Below, piece by piece: positions 50,482 to 55,112 of a stretch of 55,112 bases of DNA (position 1 is its first letter; each line of letters starts with the position of its first letter). The notes under the pieces were generated by a model that saw only the letters and a program-made list of their open reading frames with translations, made no database searches and was not told where the DNA came from. Source of the stretch: Bacillota bacterium (GTDB taxonomy: Bacteria; Bacillota; UBA4882; UBA8346); assembly GCA_023429995.1 (NCBI GenBank), contig JAEZCE010000097.1, forward strand, positions 1 through 55,112, given 5' to 3'. Both the position numbers and the translations under genes were made by a program.

Positions 50482-52395
50482 TTATTTCTGAAAATAATTC
50501 ATCACACCCTGGAATATTCCGGCAGCCGCTTTTTGACGGAATTCCGGGGTCGTAATCACGCTTTCCTCCTGGAAATTGGAGAGAAATCCCACCTCCACCA
50601 AAATGCTGGGCATTTGGGGTTCGCGGACCACCACAAAATCATCATCGACTCTGTTTGATTTGATACCAAGGCTTTTAAATCCGGTGGTCTGAATGATATG
50701 CTCCAAAACGTCCTTGGCCAAAGTTTGAGACTCACTGCGGTTCTGGCGATACCAAACTTCGATTCCGTTGACGCTCGAATCGGGATGATTGTTGGTATGC
50801 ACGCTCACAAACAAATCGGCATAAAGAAAGTTCGCCAAAAATGGCCGTTCGTATAATCCGATAAATGTGTCGTCGATCCGGGTCATGACCACACTGGCTC
50901 CGGCATTTTCCAAGTCGTCTTTCAAATGCATGGCCACTTCCAGGTTAACATCTTTTTCCCGGATGCCCTGCCGTCCGCAGGCCCCCGAATCAACTCCGCC
51001 ATGCCCCGGATCGATGATAATCGTCTTTCCGATAAGCGGCGACTTTTTAAAATTAATCGTCAGTTTACGCCGGTCGGAAGAAAGTTGCGTATCATAACCG
51101 GTCCAGCGGTTCAAGTCCAAATCGATTCGAACTTCGGTGTTGCTCACCGGTGCCAGGCGAACTTCTTTAACATAACTATTCCTGAATTTCGGAACGGACA
51201 GGCCCGGTTCAAACCGGGAATAATCCAAATCAATTTGCAGTTTATCGGAATTGTTTGATTTGGTTATTTCGCTGACCAATTCGCCATCGGCCTCTATCGT
51301 CAAACGGCCCCCCTGCTCGGTATCAAACCAATTGACCTGGTGGATCCGCTGAATCGTCCGGATTTCAAGCAAGTTAGGATTATTGCGCGCATGAAGAACA
51401 AAGCAAGGCGCCGTATCATTCCCATTCAGATCGAGAACGACCCGGACTGTGTCGGGATTAAATTGACTCATCCGGACTTGGCTAATCCATTTACCATCTC
51501 CGGGGAGGGGGTTCGTCGAACCATCCAGGGTAGCTCCGTCAAAATCCACAATCAGACGGTTGGGATTCACCGCTGTCTTTAAATCGTAAACAGCCGGAAA
51601 CGAAGTCTTTATGTATACCTTATGTTCTTGATCTTTTTGAAAAAAACTAATGTCCTGCACTAAATAATTAAAAACAATATATACCTGGTTATCATGATCG
51701 GGACTGGGAATAATTTTATATCCGACAGCCCGGTCTAAATCGAAAACCAGCCGCACTGTGGTTGGGGTAGTCTGGTTAAAGCGAATATTTTTTACCACCG
51801 GGTCCTCGCCAGTCCTGCAATCCAAAGTAAAATGGGCCTTCACGCCTGTAACATCAACTACCAGACGATTGGGGTTTACAAGCAGCGCGCCTTTGGTTTT
51901 AAAGGAATGAGCCCCCACCAAAAGAAAAGCCGGCCTCTCCTTGTATTGAACATTCTCGATTCCCAGTAAGTAATTGTGTTCCCAATCCAAATCCAAATGG
52001 CGCCCATCCTGTTTTTTTACCACCAGGCCCAAGCGAAGAATAAATTCCACCGGCAGCCAAATTTGATTGTCACGTTCAAAGGGCGCATTTTTTAAATAAC
52101 GGGTTTGACCATTCGACTGGTATTTTGTGCTCCCTGCATTCATATGAATATTATATTTTCCGAAATGCAAATTAATATTGTCTTCTGAGGGGTCCCAATC
52201 ATTGCCGATATTCAAATATTTTAAAAAAGGCAGGTTAATATAGCGGACCCCGTTTTTTTGGGTCACCCGGATATCGGAACTTAATTTCACTCCTCCGAAA
52301 GTGAGGGTTATGTTGTTACGGCTTTCTGCAAAAACCGCTCCGGTTGTCAGGAGCATGCAAAGCGCCCAGACTACGAATATTTTTTTTAAGTACAA
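50482..52395 (-). CDS. AMIN-domain N-acetylmuramoyl-L-alanine amidase
   Basis: About 637 residues from a TTG at 52395 (AAAGGTGGGA ten bases upstream); the frame stays open to 52443. Signal peptide (KKIFVVWALCMLLTTGAVFA), a copper-amine-oxidase-N-like domain (about 35-130), three AMIN-type beta repeats (LLVNPNRLVVDVTG, AVNPNRLIVDFDG, and the region following), then a C-terminal Amidase_3 domain: IIDPGHGGVDSGA, EKDVNLEVA, FVSVHTNNH, ILVEVGFLSN. It is exported and cleaves peptidoglycan stem peptides. It ends four bases from the converging decarboxylase gene. Confidence 0.94.
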   Translation of the reverse strand: MYLKKIFVVWALCMLLTTGAVFAESRNNITLTFGGVKLSSDIRVTQKNGVRYINLPFLKYLNIGNDWDPSEDNINLHFGKYNIHMNAGSTKYQSNGQTRYLKNAPFERDNQIWLPVEFILRLGLVVKKQDGRHLDLDWEHNYLLGIENVQYKERPAFLLVGAHSFKTKGALLVNPNRLVVDVTGVKAHFTLDCRTGEDPVVKNIRFNQTTPTTVRLVFDLDRAVGYKIIPSPDHDNQVYIVFNYLVQDISFFQKDQEHKVYIKTSFPAVYDLKTAVNPNRLIVDFDGATLDGSTNPLPGDGKWISQVRMSQFNPDTVRVVLDLNGNDTAPCFVLHARNNPNLLEIRTIQRIHQVNWFDTEQGGRLTIEADGELVSEITKSNNSDKLQIDLDYSRFEPGLSVPKFRNSYVKEVRLAPVSNTEVRIDLDLNRWTGYDTQLSSDRRKLTINFKKSPLIGKTIIIDPGHGGVDSGACGRQGIREKDVNLEVAMHLKDDLENAGASVVMTRIDDTFIGLYERPFLANFLYADLFVSVHTNNHPDSSVNGIEVWYRQNRSESQTLAKDVLEHIIQTTGFKSLGIKSNRVDDDFVVVREPQMPSILVEVGFLSNFQEESVITTPEFRQKAAAGIFQGVMNYFQK

Positions 52396-52557
52396 CCAAT
52401 ATTCCCACCTTTCGGATTCAATGAAACAAGTACCCAAGATCACTTCATAATTTCAACGCCCGATCCCATTAGACTTTCAATGGAAGGGCCGTTAAATGAC
52501 ATTTCGCCGTTGATTTCTTCACTTCCTGCTTTTATAAACAATGGAAAAATATACAAA

Positions 52558-54753
52558 TTAATCGATCTTCTCCAGGTTTGCATAGGCTAAAATCAATGAT
52601 TTAATGCCCAGTCCAGGAAAGGCGATTTTCACCTGCGCTTCAGGCCCTGCGCCTTCCTTGGTAACCACGGTCCCAACTCCCCACTTGGGATGATTGACCT
52701 TGCATCCAATCTGAATCTCATCGGGATTGCTCGCTTTACTCATAACCGGTTTGGAGGGAAGGGCGGACTTCGTTTCTCCCGCAACTGGCCTTGAGGGCGT
52801 ATTGCTACCCGGAGATAAGTTCCTCCGTTGCATCTTTATATTCATTATCGACTCTTTTGGCAATTCCATTAGGAATCGGGAAGGAATTGAATTGTTAAAA
52901 TTTCCATACATGGTTCGCATGTTGGCATGAGTGATGTACAGACGCTGTCTTGCCCGGGTGATCCCAACATAACAAAGGCGCCGTTCCTCCTCGAGTTCTC
53001 GGTTTTCCAATAAAGAACGGCTGTGAGGGAACAGACCTTCCTCCAGCCCAACCAAGAAAACCACCGGAAACTCAAGTCCCTTAGCCGAATGCAGCGTCAT
53101 CATCACAACTGCGTCGGAATCAGCCTGATAATTATCAATATCCGCCACCAAAGCGACTGTTTCCAAAAAGGCGGCCAGCGATTTGTCGTCACTATTGCGT
53201 TCAAAATCCACCGTTAATGCAATAAATTCATCCAAGTTTTCCATTCGGCTCTGCGCTTCAATGGTTCCTTCATTGCGTAACTCCATCAAATAACCGCTGG
53301 TGTGGAGGATGTCCTCCGCCAAGTCTTTCACGCTTAAAGTATCTCTTTTACCAACCCAGCTTTGCAATAACTGATGAAATTCTTGTAACGGCTTAATCCC
53401 CCGGTTGGTTAGGCTGGGAACTTCCAGGATATGGTCAAACCCTTCTAAAACCGTATAGTTATTATCTTCTAAAAAATACAGGAAACGTTCATAACTGGCC
53501 TCGCCGATCCCGCGTTTGGGGGTATTGACGATGCGCCCCAGACTGACTTTATCGGCCGGATTGTAAACCAAACGCAAATATGCCAAAATATCCTTAATTT
53601 CTTTCCGCTCATAAAACCGCATCCCGCCAATGACCCGGTAAGGAATATTGCGGCCCATCATTGCTTCTTCAAAACTGCGGGATTGCGCATTCGTGCGGTA
53701 CAACAAAGCAAATTCGCTGAATTTGCGTCCTTCCTCCCGCGCTAATCTGCTTATCTCCTCGGCCACAAAGCGGGCTTCGTCTCTTTCGTCGTCCGCCTGA
53801 TAAAGCTGAATTTTCTCTCCCTCATAATTCTCGGTCCATAATTTCTTGCTCTTGCGGCCCCGGTTGTTCTTGATAACTTCATTGGCAACGTGCAATATGT
53901 TCTTGGTGGAACGGTAGTTTTGTTCCAGTTTGATTACTTTTACGCCTGGAAAGTCCCGTTCAAACTCCAGGATGTTGCGGATATCGGCGCTTCGGAAGCT
54001 GTAAATCGACTGGTCGTCGTCTCCGACCACGCATAAATTTTGATACTTGGAAGCCAACAAGTTAATGAGTATGTATTGGGCATGATTGGTGTCCTGATAT
54101 TCATCCACCATAATATAACGAAACCGTTCCTGATATTTTTCAAGCACTGCCGGAACTTCATTGAAAAGGCGCACCGTCAGCATGATTAAATCATCGAAAT
54201 CCAATCCGTTGTTGCCCCGGAGTTTCTTTTGATATTGTTTATAAACTTCTGCCGTGATCCGCGCAAAATGGTCGGCCGCCTGATGCTGGTACTCATCCAC
54301 GCCAACCAATTCATTTTTGGCACTGGAGATCGAACTCAGCAGCGCTTTGGGATGGTATGTTTTATCGCTCAGATTCATTTCTTTAAGAATGTTTTTGATG
54401 ATAATCAATTGATCCTGGGTGTCAAAGACCACAAAATTCTTTTCAAAGCCAAGCTCTTCAATATCCTGGCGCAATATCCGCACGCAGGCGCTATGGAATG
54501 TGGAAACCCACATGGAATTAGCGGCCGGTCCAATCAAGCCTTCCACCCGTTCTTTCATTTCTCCTGCGGCTTTATTGGTAAAAGTCACCGCCAGGATTTG
54601 CCAGGGCGGCACTCCTTTGGAAATCAGGTACGCAATCCGCTGGGTTAAAACCCTGGTCTTGCCGGAACCTGCCCCCGCTAAAATCAAAAGCGGTCCCTCG
54701 GTATGACAGACCGCTTCGCGTTGTGGCTCATTGAGATTCGCTAACATATCCAA
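52558..54753 (-). CDS. pcrA: ATP-dependent DNA helicase PcrA
   Basis: A 731-residue UvrD/Rep helicase of standard length: Walker A GAGSGKTRVLTQR, Ia TFTNKAAGEM, II DEYQDTN, III GDDDQSIYSFR, IV EQNYRS, V SAKGLEFPVVFL and VI VGITRARQRLYI. The C-terminal module (KVNHPKWGVGTVVTKEG) binds RNA polymerase. The start is TTG at 54753 with GGGAGTGAT six bases upstream, or ATG at 54747. It acts in repair and in clearing replication blocks. Confidence 0.97.
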   Translation of the reverse strand: MDMLANLNEPQREAVCHTEGPLLILAGAGSGKTRVLTQRIAYLISKGVPPWQILAVTFTNKAAGEMKERVEGLIGPAANSMWVSTFHSACVRILRQDIEELGFEKNFVVFDTQDQLIIIKNILKEMNLSDKTYHPKALLSSISSAKNELVGVDEYQHQAADHFARITAEVYKQYQKKLRGNNGLDFDDLIMLTVRLFNEVPAVLEKYQERFRYIMVDEYQDTNHAQYILINLLASKYQNLCVVGDDDQSIYSFRSADIRNILEFERDFPGVKVIKLEQNYRSTKNILHVANEVIKNNRGRKSKKLWTENYEGEKIQLYQADDERDEARFVAEEISRLAREEGRKFSEFALLYRTNAQSRSFEEAMMGRNIPYRVIGGMRFYERKEIKDILAYLRLVYNPADKVSLGRIVNTPKRGIGEASYERFLYFLEDNNYTVLEGFDHILEVPSLTNRGIKPLQEFHQLLQSWVGKRDTLSVKDLAEDILHTSGYLMELRNEGTIEAQSRMENLDEFIALTVDFERNSDDKSLAAFLETVALVADIDNYQADSDAVVMMTLHSAKGLEFPVVFLVGLEEGLFPHSRSLLENRELEEERRLCYVGITRARQRLYITHANMRTMYGNFNNSIPSRFLMELPKESIMNIKMQRRNLSPGSNTPSRPVAGETKSALPSKPVMSKASNPDEIQIGCKVNHPKWGVGTVVTKEGAGPEAQVKIAFPGLGIKSLILAYANLEKID

Positions 54754-54913
54754 TACAAAATCACTCCCGGAAATAATTTACGGTTACCCTAACGTAACGG
54801 TCACCCTATCAGAGATGAGTCCGAAAATAGTATTCCGGATGGATTAGGGTTTCTCCTGCCTTTGGTTTGAGTTTTAGTGAAAGTTATCCAATTCGGACGG
54901 ATATTTGTAAACG

Positions 54914-55112
54914 ATATATGTTGAAATAAGTGATAGGAATCAAGAGGTCTATTTTGACCTCACCCCGCCCTCAAGGTCATAAGGCTATGCTGTAAAAAAC
55001 CGGAAAAAGATGTTTGATTACATCTCCACCCCAACGTGAACGATGGGGCTAGGTATATTAAAAATATTCTAAAGGCCTTCCAGGCCTCGGTGTGTATTTT
55101 TATACACGCAGC
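54914..55112. repeat. Second hairpin-array element, truncated by window end
   Basis: It shares the exact 16-bp left boundary ATATATGTTGAAATAA with 48816-48831. Then come GAGGTC/GACCTC, GATGT/ACATC, CCCCAACGT/ACGATGGGG, AGGCCT-TCC-AGGCCT and GTGTAT-TTTT-ATACAC. Its last 70 bp align with the array at 32350. The right end is outside the window. Confidence 0.65.

Overview
The window reads as chromosomal DNA of a low-to-mid G+C endospore-forming Firmicute (Bacillota). A Clostridia- or Limnochordia-type organism is my guess, not a demonstration. The pointers are small Spo0E-like phosphatases, a LysM/Tyr-Arg-rich coat-like protein, a YjcZ-like peptide, a spoVK-like pseudogene, strong AGGAGG ribosome sites, a two-subunit class I fumarase, and PTS regulation with HPr Ser46. 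Most genes lie on the minus strand.

Layout. 1-834: a 21-bp repeat at the window edge, a 42-bp tandem array and an operon terminator. 834-9540: a minus-strand PTS polyol operon in the order mtlF-ptsI-ptsH-mtlA-mtlR-pfkB-Zn dehydrogenase, with a good sigma-A promoter. It carries its own general PTS proteins but no recognisable mtlD. 9800-13830: sporulation-flavoured small genes (Spo0E-like), tRNA-Arg with a damaged second copy, an orphan sensor kinase and a LysM coat-like gene. 13980-16556: HAD phosphatase, DeoR regulator, lipoate ligase. 16560-20710: an accessory zone with decayed genes, a haloalkane dehalogenase coupled to a 39-codon upstream ORF, an ECF sigma factor, a tRNA 3' remnant, a YjcZ-like peptide and a MITE. 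20800-23400: membrane protein, SDR and a divergent AraC regulator.

23838-31413: an ABC-type polyol/sugar operon (binding protein, ATPase, permease, sorbitol-type dehydrogenase, fructokinase, AllA-like cupin) behind a ROK repressor. A perfect 23-bp inverted repeat overlaps the operon promoter, and a related palindrome lies at the ROK promoter. A MITE of the same family as the one at 20.6 kb sits inside the operon. 31523-38310: mostly decay (GH78 rhamnosidase pseudogene, toxin-antitoxin remnants, other fragments) around intact LigD, nitroreductase and GNAT genes. 38399-45720: housekeeping: M28 peptidase, tRNA-Pro, YfcE-like phosphoesterase, rdgB, rph, fumarase, a DUF6485-like Cys-rich protein, an ornithine-carbamoyltransferase-like enzyme and an M42 peptidase. 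45842-54753: a MocR regulator with an aminotransferase, a PLP decarboxylase-like protein, an AMIN/amidase cell-wall hydrolase and PcrA.

The least explained material is a family of short hairpin arrays (48822-49032, 54914-window end, and a relative at 32350-32565). Each packs five or more small perfect or near-perfect hairpins of different sequence. Two share the same 16-bp left end, and two share an alignable core with base changes that preserve pairing. Other points worth a look are the tRNA-Arg copy with a perfect hairpin in its anticodon loop, the transcarbamoylase lacking the ornithine motifs, and the polyol operon whose enzymes suggest a fructose-1-phosphate or tagatose-type route.
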